This document shows, one piece after another, positions 24,107 through 35,438 of a stretch of DNA of 64,000 nucleotides. A model generated the notes under the pieces. It saw nothing but the letters and a program-made list of their open reading frames with translations. It was not told the DNA's origin and made no database searches. The first letter of the stretch is position 1; each line of letters starts with the position of its first letter. A program made the translations under genes and the position numbers. This stretch comes from SZUA-309 sp965232595 (GTDB lineage: Bacteria > Pseudomonadota > Gammaproteobacteria > Pseudomonadales > Azotimanducaceae): assembly GCA_965232595.1 (NCBI GenBank), contig OZ246983.1, positions 3,844,001-3,908,000 on the forward strand, in the 5' to 3' direction.

Positions 24107-24967
24107 ATGCGCGTCATCGAAACCTCTCTCGAGGAGGATCTCTCTCTGTTTTCCAGATATCTCTGGCAGAAACAGGTGCAGCACCGGATTTTCGAGGAGA
24201 GCGGGCGGCAGATCGTCGAGCTGGCAGACGCGCGCTGGGCTGATGGGGTTCGGAAAGCCTACCAGGACTGGCGGGCGGGGACGCTGCTGCTCGAGCCGCA
24301 ACAGCGCCAGGGCGGTCAGAACTGGCAGCCCGGGGCGACGCTTGCGAAGGTGCCAAGCTGGATCGGCCAATACCCGGTGTTGAGCGCGCTGATTCTGCTG
24401 TCGCTGCTGGTGTTCCCGTTTTCCGGCCCGCTTTCCAACGGCACGCTGAACCCGGTGCTCGCGGCGCTGACCATCACCGACCTGCGGCTGCCGTCCGCAG
24501 GCAGCTGGCAGGCGCTGTTCAGCCTCGAGATCTGGCGCTGGCTGACGCCGATATTTCTGCACTTCTCCGTGCTGCACCTGGTCTTCAACCTGGCCGTCAT
24601 CACCGAGTTCAGCCGCCGGGTGGAAGCGCGGGACGGCTCCGCGGCCTTTGCCCTGACGGTGCTGATCATCGGCCTGCTGAGCAACCTGGGGCAGTTTCTC
24701 TACAGCGGCTACCCGCTGTTTGGCGGTCTCTCCGGCGTCGGCTACGGCCTGGTCGGCTACGTCCTGGTCCGCCATCGGCTGGAACCTGAAGACTCTGCCT
24801 GGCAGGTGCACATGGGCTTCGCCTGGAGCCTGCTGATCTTTCTGGTGATCTTCAGCACGGGGGTAACGGAGACCTTCGAGCTGTTCGTGGCGAACACGGC
24901 GCATTGGGTCGGTCTGCTGAGCGGTGCGGCGCTGGCCTGGGCGAAGAGCTCGACGGCACGTGGCTGA
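24107..24967 (+). CDS. glpG: Rhomboid intramembrane serine protease, GlpG type
   Basis: A 286-residue rhomboid with a cytoplasmic N-terminal domain (about 1-90) and six membrane helices. Catalytic Ser209 lies in GGLSGVGYG and His266 in NTAHWVG; HFSVLHLVFN carries the conserved His and Asn of helix two. I start at ATG 24107 because the frame before it is unlike a protein. Rhomboids cleave membrane proteins within the bilayer; the substrate is unknown. It overlaps the DUF2797 gene by 8 nt. Confidence 0.93.
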   Translation: MRVIETSLEEDLSLFSRYLWQKQVQHRIFEESGRQIVELADARWADGVRKAYQDWRAGTLLLEPQQRQGGQNWQPGATLAKVPSWIGQYPVLSALILLSLLVFPFSGPLSNGTLNPVLAALTITDLRLPSAGSWQALFSLEIWRWLTPIFLHFSVLHLVFNLAVITEFSRRVEARDGSAAFALTVLIIGLLSNLGQFLYSGYPLFGGLSGVGYGLVGYVLVRHRLEPEDSAWQVHMGFAWSLLIFLVIFSTGVTETFELFVANTAHWVGLLSGAALAWAKSSTARG

Positions 24968-25829
24968 GCGCTGGGAAGGGGCCCTGACCGGGCTCGAGAT
25001 CCGTGTTGGATCGTCGGACGAGCCGGCGGGCTATCGGCTCGGGCTGGCCGACGGCACCTCGATCGAGCTGAACGGGCGGCTCGGTAGCGGTTTGGAGATC
25101 GAGTTTTCCGGGGTAGTCAGCTGTCGTTACTGCGGAGCGGAGTCGAGGAAAAGCTTCGGTGGCGGCTACTGCTACGACTGCTTCTCGACGCTGGCCCGGT
25201 GCGATCTCTGCGTGGTCAGTCCTGATCGATGTCACTTTGCTGCCGGCACCTGCCGGGAGCCGGAGTGGGGTGAGTCCTTCTGCATGCAGCCGCACCGGGT
25301 ATACCTCGCCAACTCGAGCGGCGTTAAGGTCGGGATCACCAGAGCCGGCCGTGAGGTCGGCCGCTGGCTCGACCAGGGAGCGATCCAGGGGCTGGTGGTG
25401 CTGGAGGCGGACACCCGGCGCGATGCCGGGTTGGCGGAAGCGGCGATCAGCGCCGTGCTGCCGGACCGAACCGACTGGCGGCGGATGCTCCGGGCCGATG
25501 TGCCGCTGCTGGATCTGCCCGCCGTCTGGCGGCGGCTGGCGGACGACTCGTTGTCTTTTCCGGCAGGTGTGCGGCCGGTTGCCGCCGTTGAAACTGCTGA
25601 CGTGGTGACGCTGTCATACCCGTTGCGCGCCAACGCGTCGCCGGAGCGGACCTGTCGGCTGGACGAGGGGCCGGTCAGCGGCAACCTGAGAGGGATGAAA
25701 GGTCAGTACCTGCTGCTCGGGACATCCGCCTTCAACGTGCGCGCACATGCGGGCTATCGCGTACGGATCAGCATCGGCCCGCCGCTGGAAGAAGACACGA
25801 CCGGTGAGCAGCTGGGGCTGTTCGGCTGA
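24960..25829 (+). CDS. DUF2797 family protein
   Basis: A 289-residue cytoplasmic protein with a cysteine-rich segment at about 47-110 (SCRYCGAE, YCYDCF, RCDLC, GTCREP, FC) that probably binds metal. It then has YLANSSGVKVGITR, a GIY-YIG-like strand typical of DUF2797, and an alpha/beta remainder. The start is GTG 24960 inside the end of glpG, which suggests coupling; an upstream in-frame start at 24924 is less likely. Function is unknown. Confidence 0.85.
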   Translation: MAERWEGALTGLEIRVGSSDEPAGYRLGLADGTSIELNGRLGSGLEIEFSGVVSCRYCGAESRKSFGGGYCYDCFSTLARCDLCVVSPDRCHFAAGTCREPEWGESFCMQPHRVYLANSSGVKVGITRAGREVGRWLDQGAIQGLVVLEADTRRDAGLAEAAISAVLPDRTDWRRMLRADVPLLDLPAVWRRLADDSLSFPAGVRPVAAVETADVVTLSYPLRANASPERTCRLDEGPVSGNLRGMKGQYLLLGTSAFNVRAHAGYRVRISIGPPLEEDTTGEQLGLFG

Positions 25830-25868
25830 TGTCTTCCACCCATTCGTTGCCTTACGGGATCTGAAAAA

Positions 25869-28502
25869 ATGAACGACGAACCACAAGCCATTCGGCTCGC
25901 CGATTACCAGCCGCCGGATTACCGGCTGCTGGAAACCCACCTGCACTTTGACATCGGCGACGGCGAAACCCGGGTCGAAAACCGGATGTCGCTGGAACGC
26001 CTGAGCGGCCCTCGACCGCTGCGGCTGGACGGCGAGAACCAGCTGCTGGAGTCGGTAGCCGTAGATGGCCGGATCCTGAACGCCAATGAGTACGGGCTGG
26101 ACGATTCCGGGCTGACGTTGCACGACCTGCCGGAGCGCTGCGAGGTGACGGTGGTGAGCCGCATCGAACCGGAGCGGAACACGGCGCTCGAGGGGCTGTA
26201 CAAGTCCAGCGGCATGTACTGCACCCAGTGCGAAGCGGAAGGTTTTCGTCGGATCACCTACTACCCTGATCGGCCGGATGTGCTCAGCGTCTTTACCACC
26301 AGCATCGTCACCGCTGCCGATCTGCCCGTGCTGCTGGCAAACGGCAACAAGGTATCAGAGGAGGTGCTCGCGGATGGCCGGCGGCAGGTGACCTGGCACG
26401 ATCCCTATCCGAAGCCCAGCTATCTCTTCGCTCTGGTGGCCGGTGACCTGGCGATGATCCATGACACCTTCACGACTGCCTCAGGCAGGGAGGTCCGACT
26501 GGAGATCTACTCGGAGCCGCACAACATCGGGCAGTGCGACTACGCCATGGACGCCCTGAAGCGATCGATGCGCTGGGACGAGGAGACTTACGGTCGCGAG
26601 TACGATCTGGACATCTACATGATCGTAGCGGTCGACGACTTCAACATGGGCGCCATGGAAAACAAGGGGCTCAACGTATTTAACACCTCCTGCGTGCTGG
26701 CGACGCCGGATACCGCCACCGATCAGGCGTACCAGCGGGTCGAGGCGGTGATCGCGCACGAGTACTTCCACAACTGGTCCGGCAACCGGGTGACCTGCCG
26801 GGACTGGTTTCAGCTGAGCCTGAAGGAGGGGTTCACCGTGTACCGGGACGCTCAGTTTTCCGGTGACATGAACTCCGCCACGGTGAAGCGTATCGAGGAC
26901 GTTAACCTGCTGCGCTCGGTGCAGTTTGCCGAGGATGCCGGGCCGCTTGCGCATCCGGTACGACCGGCGAGCTACATCGAGATCTCCAACTTCTACACGC
27001 CGACGGTGTACGAGAAGGGCGCCGAGGTGGTGGGCATGGTGCGCACGCTGATCGGGCCGGAGGCGTTCCGTGCCGGTTCTGACCTCTACTTCCAGCGCCA
27101 CGATGGGCAGGCGGTCACCACCGAGGACTTCCTTGCCGCGATGGCGGAGAGCTCAGGGGCCGACCTCGAGCAGTTTCAGCGCTGGTACGACCAGGCTGGC
27201 ACGCCGGTCCTGGAAGTGCGGGCGGAATCTGCGGCAGGCGCGTTCCGGCTCGAGTTCGAGCAGAGCTGCCCGGCGACGCCCGGGCAGGCAAAAAAACAGC
27301 CGTTCCACCTGCCGGTTGCCTTCGGGCTCATCGGTCCCGACGGTGAGAGCCTGGTGACGGAGTCGCTCGAGCTGACCTCTACTGAAACGATCGAGCGCCG
27401 TGACGACACCCTGCTTCTGCACCTGCGCGAACGGAGTGGAACCGTTACCTTCAACGGTCTCGATACCGCGCCCGAAGTCAGCATGTTGCGTGGCTTCTCG
27501 GCGCCGGTGAAGGTCCGCTTCGAGCGCCCGGCGGCTTCTCTGGCCTTCCTGGCAACCCGGGATCCGGACGGCTTCGCTGCCTGGGACGCGTTGCAGACCC
27601 TGCTGGTACGGGAAGTCGGCAGGCTCGGCAGCGGCGCCGAGCCTGCCGACGAGGTCGTGGCGCTCTTTGCCGAGCTGCTCAGCGGTCAGCCGGCGAGTGC
27701 CGAAGATCGCTTTCTGCTGGCGGCGAAGCTGGCCGTGCCGAGCGAAAACTATCTGTTCGAGGCGGTGGAGCGGATCGACGTGGAGGCAATCTGTGGGGCG
27801 CGTGATCTGCTGCTCGACATTCTGAGCCGCACCCATCTCAGCGCCTTCGAGGCGCTCTACGCGGCCCACGACACCGACAGCGGCTACTCGCCTGATGCGG
27901 ACGCCATGTCACGGCGGGCCCTGAAGAACACGGCGCTTGGCTACCTGGCCCGAGCGCTGCCGGCGGCTGACCTCGAAGCACGTTTGCAGGGCGCTTTCGA
28001 GGCTGCCGACAACCTGACCGATCGTCGCGCGGTGCTGCAGGCTGCCGTCAACGCGCTGCCGGACAGCCAGGTGACCGAAGAGCTTCTGGCCCGCTTCTAC
28101 GAGCGCTGGCAGGCAGAAGCGCTGGTGGTGAACCAGTGGTTCGTCGTCCAGGCCGCCGCTGCCGGCTGCGACCTCGAGCGGCTGAAGGCGCTGGTTGCCC
28201 ATCCGGCGTTCGACCTGACCAACCCGAACAAGGTGCGCTCAGTGCTGACGGTATTCGCCGGGACCAACCAGAGGAACTTCCACGCCGAAGATGGCAGCGG
28301 CTATGCCTACATCGCTGAGCAGATACTGACGCTGAACGCGATCAACCCGCAGATGGCGGCAGCTCTGGCGAAACCGCTGACCCGCTGGCGTCGCTACGCG
28401 GGTGAACGCAGCAACCTGATGCGCAGCGCGCTGCTGGAGATTGCCGGCAAGGAAGGCCTCTCGACGGACGTATACGAGGTGGTGACGAAGAGCCTGGCCT
28501 GA
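25869..28502 (+). CDS. pepN: Aminopeptidase N
   Basis: An 877-residue M1 zinc aminopeptidase that trims N-terminal residues from peptides in the cytoplasm. The substrate motif GAMEN is at about 261-265 and the zinc site is HEYFH (His297, His301) with Glu320 in LKEG. These numbers coincide with E. coli PepN. The C-terminal helical domain is complete. It converges on batD with a 16-nt gap. Confidence 0.97.
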   Translation: MNDEPQAIRLADYQPPDYRLLETHLHFDIGDGETRVENRMSLERLSGPRPLRLDGENQLLESVAVDGRILNANEYGLDDSGLTLHDLPERCEVTVVSRIEPERNTALEGLYKSSGMYCTQCEAEGFRRITYYPDRPDVLSVFTTSIVTAADLPVLLANGNKVSEEVLADGRRQVTWHDPYPKPSYLFALVAGDLAMIHDTFTTASGREVRLEIYSEPHNIGQCDYAMDALKRSMRWDEETYGREYDLDIYMIVAVDDFNMGAMENKGLNVFNTSCVLATPDTATDQAYQRVEAVIAHEYFHNWSGNRVTCRDWFQLSLKEGFTVYRDAQFSGDMNSATVKRIEDVNLLRSVQFAEDAGPLAHPVRPASYIEISNFYTPTVYEKGAEVVGMVRTLIGPEAFRAGSDLYFQRHDGQAVTTEDFLAAMAESSGADLEQFQRWYDQAGTPVLEVRAESAAGAFRLEFEQSCPATPGQAKKQPFHLPVAFGLIGPDGESLVTESLELTSTETIERRDDTLLLHLRERSGTVTFNGLDTAPEVSMLRGFSAPVKVRFERPAASLAFLATRDPDGFAAWDALQTLLVREVGRLGSGAEPADEVVALFAELLSGQPASAEDRFLLAAKLAVPSENYLFEAVERIDVEAICGARDLLLDILSRTHLSAFEALYAAHDTDSGYSPDADAMSRRALKNTALGYLARALPAADLEARLQGAFEAADNLTDRRAVLQAAVNALPDSQVTEELLARFYERWQAEALVVNQWFVVQAAAAGCDLERLKALVAHPAFDLTNPNKVRSVLTVFAGTNQRNFHAEDGSGYAYIAEQILTLNAINPQMAAALAKPLTRWRRYAGERSNLMRSALLEIAGKEGLSTDVYEVVTKSLA

Positions 28503-28518
28503 GCAGGCCGGCCGCTGG

Positions 28519-30222
28519 TCAGCCGTACAGTGCGGGCAGTTCCGGGCCTCTGGCTGCCGCCTGGAGCCGTTTGGCCTCGGCCCTGGCCAGGGCCGTCAGC
28601 ATCACCAGATCCGGGGCGTCCGCCGCGGCGCCGGCGGCGTAACTGGTTCGTTCCAGATCACTCAGCAGCGGGCCGACTTCCGGCAGGCTGCGAAATTGCT
28701 GCATCGCGGCGCTCGGTGGCAGCTGGTAGAGGTTGCAGAGGTACGCAACCAGGGCCTGACGGTAGCTGCCGAGGTCAGAGGCATGGGAGGCAGCGAGCAG
28801 GGCCCTGGTCAGCTGACGCCGGGTTCGAGCCGGGCGCCGGTCGAGCAGGGGGTAGCGGTCGTAGAGCCCACCGAGCATGCCGTCCAGGTGGTACGCATAG
28901 CGGCGCCCCAGCCAGTAAAGGACGCTCAACAGGGTGAGCGCGGCGAGGCCGGCCAGCAGGACCGGCCAGAACGGACCGGGTCGGGTCACCAGCGGTTCGT
29001 TCGGCTCCGTGGCGGCAGGCGCAACCGGTTCCGGCAGAGCTGGCTGCGGCACCGGGGCCGTTGCCTCACCGGTGATCCTGAGCAGGGAGACATCGACCCG
29101 GGTCTGCCGCAGGCGATCGGCCTCCGTGTCCCACCAGGTCAGGTTGAGCTCGGGCACGTTCACCGGCCCCGGCCGGGTCGGGATGAGCGCGTACTTCTCC
29201 TGGCGGCTGCCGATCACCGTGCCGGTATCAGCCGTTTCGCTCATTGCCGGCGCCTCCGGGTAAATCTTGAACTGATCCTCAGGCAATGGCAGCGGCAACG
29301 GTGGGATCGCGCTGCCCCGATTCCCCTCGGCCCGGATGTCGAGCTCGAACGTCAGGGGGTCGCCCACATCCACCGACGGTACCCGGGGCGCCCAGCGCTG
29401 GCTGACGGAAACGTCCCGAGCCGGCAACCAGGCGGCGTCGGCCGGATAGCTGCCGGGGATCGGCAGAACGGTCAGCTCGATCTCGTCGGTGCTGACCCGG
29501 ATTCCGGAGCGACGGGAGCGCCCCTGGCTCTGCAGGCGGACGCTGGACGTCACGGAGATGGCGGGGATGGTCAGCGCGCCGCTCTGCTCTGGAAAGAGCG
29601 CAAAGCGCTGCTCGATGACGCCGTAGCGATTGCCCGCTCGGAGCACGGAACGCGACTGGGTCTCGCCGAGCGGGATCACCACCGCGTTCTCGATCTCCGG
29701 CGTGCCGGGCAGGTCGCTGTAGATCTGCACCCCCTGGGAGTAAAAGAGCCGTCGGGTGAGCACCGTCTCAGCCTGAACGTAGACCGGATTGGTGCTGAGC
29801 TCGGTTTCGAAAAACACCATCCGGCCGATGGCGTCCATGACCGCCGGATCCAGCGGCCGGACCCGGACGACGATGGCTTCCGACTGCTCGCCGCCGATGC
29901 TCAGGCTCGGCACGGTGAGCTCTCCTGTCCGCCGTGGCCGCAGGCTGATCTGATACTCCACCGAGGCCATGGTTCGGCCGTTGATGCTGCTGATCCTGCT
30001 CGAGGTCTGGCTGCCCAGAACCTCGAAGTCCTCATCGAGCACCGTGAGATCCGGGGGCTCTGACTGATTGCTGCCTTCCTTGCGGATGGTCAGCCGGATG
30101 GTATCCATCTCATCAACCAGGCGCGGCTCTACAAATGTCTTCAGCGCTGCCTGGGCAAATCCCGGCAAGGCCACGCAGAGCACGGTCAGGATGCAGAAGA
30201 AGAGGCTGGTACGGCCGCTCAC
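28519..30222 (-). CDS. batD: BatD-like oxygen-tolerance protein
   Basis: A 567-residue envelope protein with a signal peptide (about 1-25), a long beta-rich periplasmic region (25-400), one membrane helix (about 425-447) and a cytoplasmic helical tail. This layout matches BatD of the Bacteroides aerotolerance system. It ends the moxR-bat operon and overlaps the BatB/C gene by 4 nt. Its exact role is not known. Confidence 0.9.
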   Translation of the reverse strand: MSGRTSLFFCILTVLCVALPGFAQAALKTFVEPRLVDEMDTIRLTIRKEGSNQSEPPDLTVLDEDFEVLGSQTSSRISSINGRTMASVEYQISLRPRRTGELTVPSLSIGGEQSEAIVVRVRPLDPAVMDAIGRMVFFETELSTNPVYVQAETVLTRRLFYSQGVQIYSDLPGTPEIENAVVIPLGETQSRSVLRAGNRYGVIEQRFALFPEQSGALTIPAISVTSSVRLQSQGRSRRSGIRVSTDEIELTVLPIPGSYPADAAWLPARDVSVSQRWAPRVPSVDVGDPLTFELDIRAEGNRGSAIPPLPLPLPEDQFKIYPEAPAMSETADTGTVIGSRQEKYALIPTRPGPVNVPELNLTWWDTEADRLRQTRVDVSLLRITGEATAPVPQPALPEPVAPAATEPNEPLVTRPGPFWPVLLAGLAALTLLSVLYWLGRRYAYHLDGMLGGLYDRYPLLDRRPARTRRQLTRALLAASHASDLGSYRQALVAYLCNLYQLPPSAAMQQFRSLPEVGPLLSDLERTSYAAGAAADAPDLVMLTALARAEAKRLQAAARGPELPALYG

Positions 30223-31952
30223 CAGATCTTCTCCGTTTCCCGGCTGGAGTAATCACCGCGCCGCAGCCGCTGATTCGTCTCGTACTGGAACTTGCGCCGC
30301 AGCAGCCCGCCGGGATCGTCGGGCACCCGACGCAGCCATTGCTCCATGGCGTCCTGCCGCTCGTCCCGGTTGCTGTCGCCTTCCTCGGTTTCCTGCGGCT
30401 CGTCGGAACTGTCCGCATCCGCTTCCTGCTGCTGGCTCGGATCCTGCTCCGGTGGTTGGTCCGGCTGCTCGCCTTCACCCTGTTGCTGCTGTTGCTGGGC
30501 GTCGTCCGGCTGCTGGCTGGCGTTCTGATCCTGGGGGTTGGTGCCCTCGTCACCCTCGCTCTCCGAGTCCTGCTCCTGGGAGCGCTGCTCCTCGAGCAGG
30601 CGCTCGACCAGCTCCTTGTTGAACAGCGCATCCTCGTGATCCGGGACCATGGCGAGGGTCTGGTCGTAAGCGCTGATCGCGGCCTCGTAGTTGCCTGACT
30701 GGGCCAGGGCGTTGCCGAGGTTGTAGCTCGCGTCCACCCCGTTCAGCGCATCGAAGCCATTTGCGGCTCCCGCGAAGTCGCCGGAGCGGTACTGGGCCAC
30801 CGCCCGCCAGTTGTCGTCCTCGAAGAGCAGGGCGGCAACGCCGGGGGAACCCTCGCTCAGCGCCTTATGAGCCTGCTGGTCGGGGCGCTGCCAGAGGTCG
30901 TCCCAGAAGCTCGCCTCCGCCGGGAAGGGGACGAGGCACAGGGCGACGGCGGCGAAAACGCCGCGTCGGAAACCGAACAGCAGCAGCGGCAGCAGCAGGA
31001 AGCCGGCCAGGTAACCCATGTCGGCCCAGGTATCGAAGTCGCGCTCGACCTCCTCGGTTTCCTCGTCACCCGGCAGCGAGGTGCTGAGCAGAGCGGTGAT
31101 GTCGGAATCGTCGAGCCCCAGCACCCGGAACTCACCGTGGCAGCCTTCGGCCACTTCGGCCAGGCGGCGGGTGTCCAGGCGGGCGGTAATCGGGTCGCCG
31201 GCGTCGGTTCGCAGCACCTGACCGGGCTGGTTGACGAAATCCAGGGGGATGGTGCCGCCCCGTTCCGTGCCGACCCCGAGAATGGAGAGCGGGAAGCGGC
31301 GCTCGCAGAGGGTCCTGGCATCCGCAGGTGCATCGATCCCGTCTGTGACGAGCAGGATGCGGCCCTGGGGCACCCGGGCGTTCTCCAGCAGCTCCTCGGT
31401 GATCTCGAGGGCGCTGCGCAGGTTGCTGCCGAGGACCGGCATCATCTCCGGGCTCAGCGAGGCGAGCAGGTTCTCGATGGTGCGGACATCGTCGGTGAGC
31501 GGGGCAACCGCGTGCGCATCACCGGCGTAGGCCACCAGGGCGGTGTAACCTTCGGCGCGCATCCGCAACACATCGGTGATCTTCTGTCGGGCTCTGACCA
31601 GCCTGGACGGCCGCACGTCGCGGGCGAACATGGACAGGGAGAGATCGAAGACGATCACCAGCGCGTCGCGCTTTTCCTCCACCGGTTGCGGCAGCTTCTG
31701 CCAGGCGGGTCCGGCCAGGCCGACCGTGGCCAGCGCCAGGGCGCCGGCGACCAGCCAGGCCATCTTCCGGAAGCCGCCGCTGCTGCCCGGTTCCAGCAGA
31801 ACCCGGAGCAGGGCCGGATCGATGCTGCTTTCCCAATGCGAAGCCGCCATGCGCCGACGGGCCCAGAGCACGGCCATGACGACCACGGGCAGCACGCCGA
31901 GCAGCCACCACGGGCGGATGAACACCAGACCGTCCGCCACGCCCTCAATCAC
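30219..31952 (-). CDS. BatB-BatC fusion: VWA domain plus TPR and low-complexity tail
   Basis: A 577-residue protein: two N-terminal membrane helices (about 13-31 and 63-83), a von Willebrand A domain with MIDAS D103-x-S105-x-S107 (about 96-290), a membrane segment near 320-345, TPR repeats (about 375-445), and an acidic Gln/Glu/Pro/Asp-rich tail including six consecutive Gln (about 455-540). In Bacteroides the VWA part (BatB) and TPR part (BatC) are separate proteins, so this is a fusion. It overlaps batA by 8 nt. Confidence 0.9.
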   Translation of the reverse strand: MIEGVADGLVFIRPWWLLGVLPVVVMAVLWARRRMAASHWESSIDPALLRVLLEPGSSGGFRKMAWLVAGALALATVGLAGPAWQKLPQPVEEKRDALVIVFDLSLSMFARDVRPSRLVRARQKITDVLRMRAEGYTALVAYAGDAHAVAPLTDDVRTIENLLASLSPEMMPVLGSNLRSALEITEELLENARVPQGRILLVTDGIDAPADARTLCERRFPLSILGVGTERGGTIPLDFVNQPGQVLRTDAGDPITARLDTRRLAEVAEGCHGEFRVLGLDDSDITALLSTSLPGDEETEEVERDFDTWADMGYLAGFLLLPLLLFGFRRGVFAAVALCLVPFPAEASFWDDLWQRPDQQAHKALSEGSPGVAALLFEDDNWRAVAQYRSGDFAGAANGFDALNGVDASYNLGNALAQSGNYEAAISAYDQTLAMVPDHEDALFNKELVERLLEEQRSQEQDSESEGDEGTNPQDQNASQQPDDAQQQQQQGEGEQPDQPPEQDPSQQQEADADSSDEPQETEEGDSNRDERQDAMEQWLRRVPDDPGGLLRRKFQYETNQRLRRGDYSSRETEKIW

Positions 31953-32952
31953 CGCCCCAGCCTCGCCAGTCGAAGAGCATCAGCAGCATGAACAGCAGCC
32001 AGGCGATGCCCATGGGCCAGTAGTAGAGCACGGCGATGGGGCGGTAGGTTTCCGCCTCCTGCTCGATGGGTTCCATCTCGTCGATGATGTCGTAGATCTC
32101 CACCAGCTTTGCCGTGTTCTGGGCGCGGAAGTAGCGCCCGCCGGTGGTGTCGGCGATGTCGGTGAGGGTGTCCTCATCGAGCTCTGCCGAGGGATTGACG
32201 ACCCTGGCCCCGAACACGCCGCCGAGCAGGCTCGGCAGGCGCATCTCATCGGCGCCGACCCCGATGGTGTAGATGCGGATCTCGTCCTGCGCTGCCAGCT
32301 CAGCTGCCTTTACCGGCGCCACCTCGCCGACGTTGTTGGCCCCGTCGGTGAGCAGGATCAGCACCCGGTCGCCTTCCGGGCGCTGGCGCAACCGCTTCAC
32401 TGCCAGGCCGATGGCATCGCCGATCGCCGTCTTGCCGCCGGCGATGCCCACCGGTGCTTCGATCAGCAGCCGGTTCACGGTTTCCAGGTCGAAGGTCAGC
32501 GGCGCCTGCAGGTAGGCGTTGGTGCCGAACAGGATCAGGCCAACCCGGTCGCCCTCACGGGCGTCGATGAACTGGCTGACCACGTTCTTTACCACGGTCA
32601 GCCGGTTCACCAGCTGGCCGCCGAGCTGCAGGTCCTCGGTGCCCATGCTGCCGGAGATGTCGACGGCCAGCATCAGGTCGCGTCCGGAGGTGGGCAGGGT
32701 AACCGGCTCGCCCGTCCACTGCGGGCGGGCCATGGCGGTGACCAGCGCCAGCCAGATAAGCCAGAGCAGGAGGGCGCGCCAGGGAATGCGGTTGCCTTCG
32801 CGGCCGCTGCTGGCCAGCTCATCGTACTGGAAGCTGGCCAGGTCCGGGACGGTGAGGGCCGCCTGCGCCCGTTCCACGGGTCTGACGAACAGGCGGATCA
32901 GCAGCGGCACCGGTGCCAGCGCGAACATCCATGGCCAGACCCACTCGATCAT
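31945..32952 (-). CDS. batA: BatA-like VWA-domain membrane protein
   Basis: A 335-residue protein with two N-terminal membrane helices (about 6-23 and 58-76), a VWA domain with intact MIDAS D98-x-S100-x-S102, and a C-terminal membrane helix (about 310-330). It is probably an inner-membrane partner of BatB, organised by the MoxR ATPase. It overlaps both neighbours by a few bases. Confidence 0.92.
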   Translation of the reverse strand: MIEWVWPWMFALAPVPLLIRLFVRPVERAQAALTVPDLASFQYDELASSGREGNRIPWRALLLWLIWLALVTAMARPQWTGEPVTLPTSGRDLMLAVDISGSMGTEDLQLGGQLVNRLTVVKNVVSQFIDAREGDRVGLILFGTNAYLQAPLTFDLETVNRLLIEAPVGIAGGKTAIGDAIGLAVKRLRQRPEGDRVLILLTDGANNVGEVAPVKAAELAAQDEIRIYTIGVGADEMRLPSLLGGVFGARVVNPSAELDEDTLTDIADTTGGRYFRAQNTAKLVEIYDIIDEMEPIEQEAETYRPIAVLYYWPMGIAWLLFMLLMLFDWRGWGGD

Positions 32953-33434
32953 GGCCTGGGATTCCGGAACAGGTTGGCAACCAGCGGGTGCAGGATGTCC
33001 GGATCGGCTTCCGGAGCTGGTCGAAACCGCTGGTTGCCGAGCTGGGCGCCGGGGCCGTGGCTGAAGGCGCTGCTGCCGCTCTTTTCGTCCAGGTAGGCGA
33101 GCCAGCGCTCGTCGTTGGCGGCACGCGCGTCGTCATCGCCGATGCCATGGATGTACAGGCGCTTCAGCAGCTCGTTGGTCTGCTGCAGGTAAGCTGGCCC
33201 GTCGATCTCGCCGCGGCCATAGGCGGCGTACACCTCATCGTAGTACTGCCGGGCCAGCTTCAGCGGTTGCCGTCGGCGGTAGGCGTCGCGCGCCTTGATG
33301 CCCGCCCAGATGAGGAGGCCCAGCGCGATCAGCGCCAGCAGCCACCAGCCGGGCGCCGGCGGCCACCAGGTCGGGTCCGTCGGCAGGTGAATGTCTCGGA
33401 GCTGTTGCAGCAGGTCCGGTTGCATCAGGTCCAC
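32949..33434 (-). CDS. DUF4381 membrane protein of the bat operon
   Basis: A 161-residue protein with the family opening LRDIHLPTDPTWWPPAPGWW directly before one membrane helix (about 28-46) and a cytoplasmic helical part. DUF4381 genes sit between DUF58 and batA in many proteobacterial bat operons, as here. It overlaps batA by 4 nt and the DUF58 gene by 10 nt. Function is unknown. Confidence 0.9.
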   Translation of the reverse strand: MDLMQPDLLQQLRDIHLPTDPTWWPPAPGWWLLALIALGLLIWAGIKARDAYRRRQPLKLARQYYDEVYAAYGRGEIDGPAYLQQTNELLKRLYIHGIGDDDARAANDERWLAYLDEKSGSSAFSHGPGAQLGNQRFRPAPEADPDILHPLVANLFRNPRP

Positions 33435-34365
33435 CCCGGCAGGCGGGTAAACGGCAAGTGGGTGGGCACGGCGCGATAGTCCACAAGCGTCTGCCGGCAG
33501 ATCTCGGCGAGCCGTTCCTCGGTTCGCTGGAAGCGGTCCTGATAGTGCGCTCGGAGTCGCTGATTGCCGGTGTGGAACTGCAGCCGGGCCGCACCGTCCG
33601 TCACCGTGTAGCTGTCTGCCGGCGGCAGCTCTTCTTCCAGCGGGTCGAAGACGCGGATCGCCACCACCTCGTTGTGTCGGGACAGGCTGCGGAAGGCGTC
33701 CCGCCAGTGATCGCTGCTGCTCATGTGCGGCTGGAAGTCGCTGATGAAGTAGATCCGGTAGTTGCTGTGCGCCAGGCGCAGGATCTGCGACAGGGCGTCT
33801 GAGAAGTGCTTGCCGTCCGGGTGCGGGGCGCCTCGCGCCAGCATCTGGTTCATCCGGCAGAGATCGTTCAGGAAGCGGGCCACGGACTTCACGCTGCGGT
33901 AGGGCTTGTGCACGGCGTAACCGTCGTTGCCGATCACCATGCCGCCCACCCGGTCGTTGTGGTTGAGCGCCTGCCAGGCGCCAAGGCCGGCGAGCTCTGC
34001 GGCAGCGACCGACTTCAGGCGAACCTGGGAGCCGAAGAACATGCTCTGGCTCTGATCCACCACGATCAGGGTGCGCCGTTCTCGTTCCTCCCTGAATACC
34101 TTGGTGTGCGGTTTGTTTTTTCTGGCCGTTACCCGCCAGTCGATGGTGCGGACGTCGTCTCCCGGCTGGTAGGCCCGCACTTCGGAGAAGTCGATGCCGC
34201 GGCCTCTGAGCTTGGAGAGGCGGTTGCCGGCCTGGCTGCCCATGACCCGGGCGGTGTGTGGCGGTGCCGGCAGGCGGCGGTAGCGCAGTCGCAGCAGATC
34301 ACCCAGCTCGACATAGGCGCCTTTGAGTATCGGGTCGATGCTGCCCGCCTGTGTCTGCGCGCTTG

Positions 34366-34369
<4 letters not shown>
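33425..34369 (-). CDS. DUF58 protein with VWA-like fold
   Basis: A protein of about 314 residues with the DUF58 core (GRGIDFSEVRAYQPGDD followed by RTIDWRVTARKNK) and a MIDAS-like DQSQS after the IVV strand. The frame is open to 34591, but that part is a shadow of moxR. The first plausible start is CTG 34369, whose last bases overlap the moxR stop. No ATG, GTG or TTG is available there, so the start is uncertain. Unlike many DUF58 proteins it lacks N-terminal membrane helices. Confidence 0.88.
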
Positions 34370-35337
<968 letters not shown>

Positions 35338-35438
35338 GTTCGGTTCGGATTGCCTGCCAGCGGCGCACTATACTCTATTGGTCCCGTTCCTGCCCGAGGC
35401 GCCGCGGCCGGCGCTCCGGCTCGCGCCGACGCTGAATC

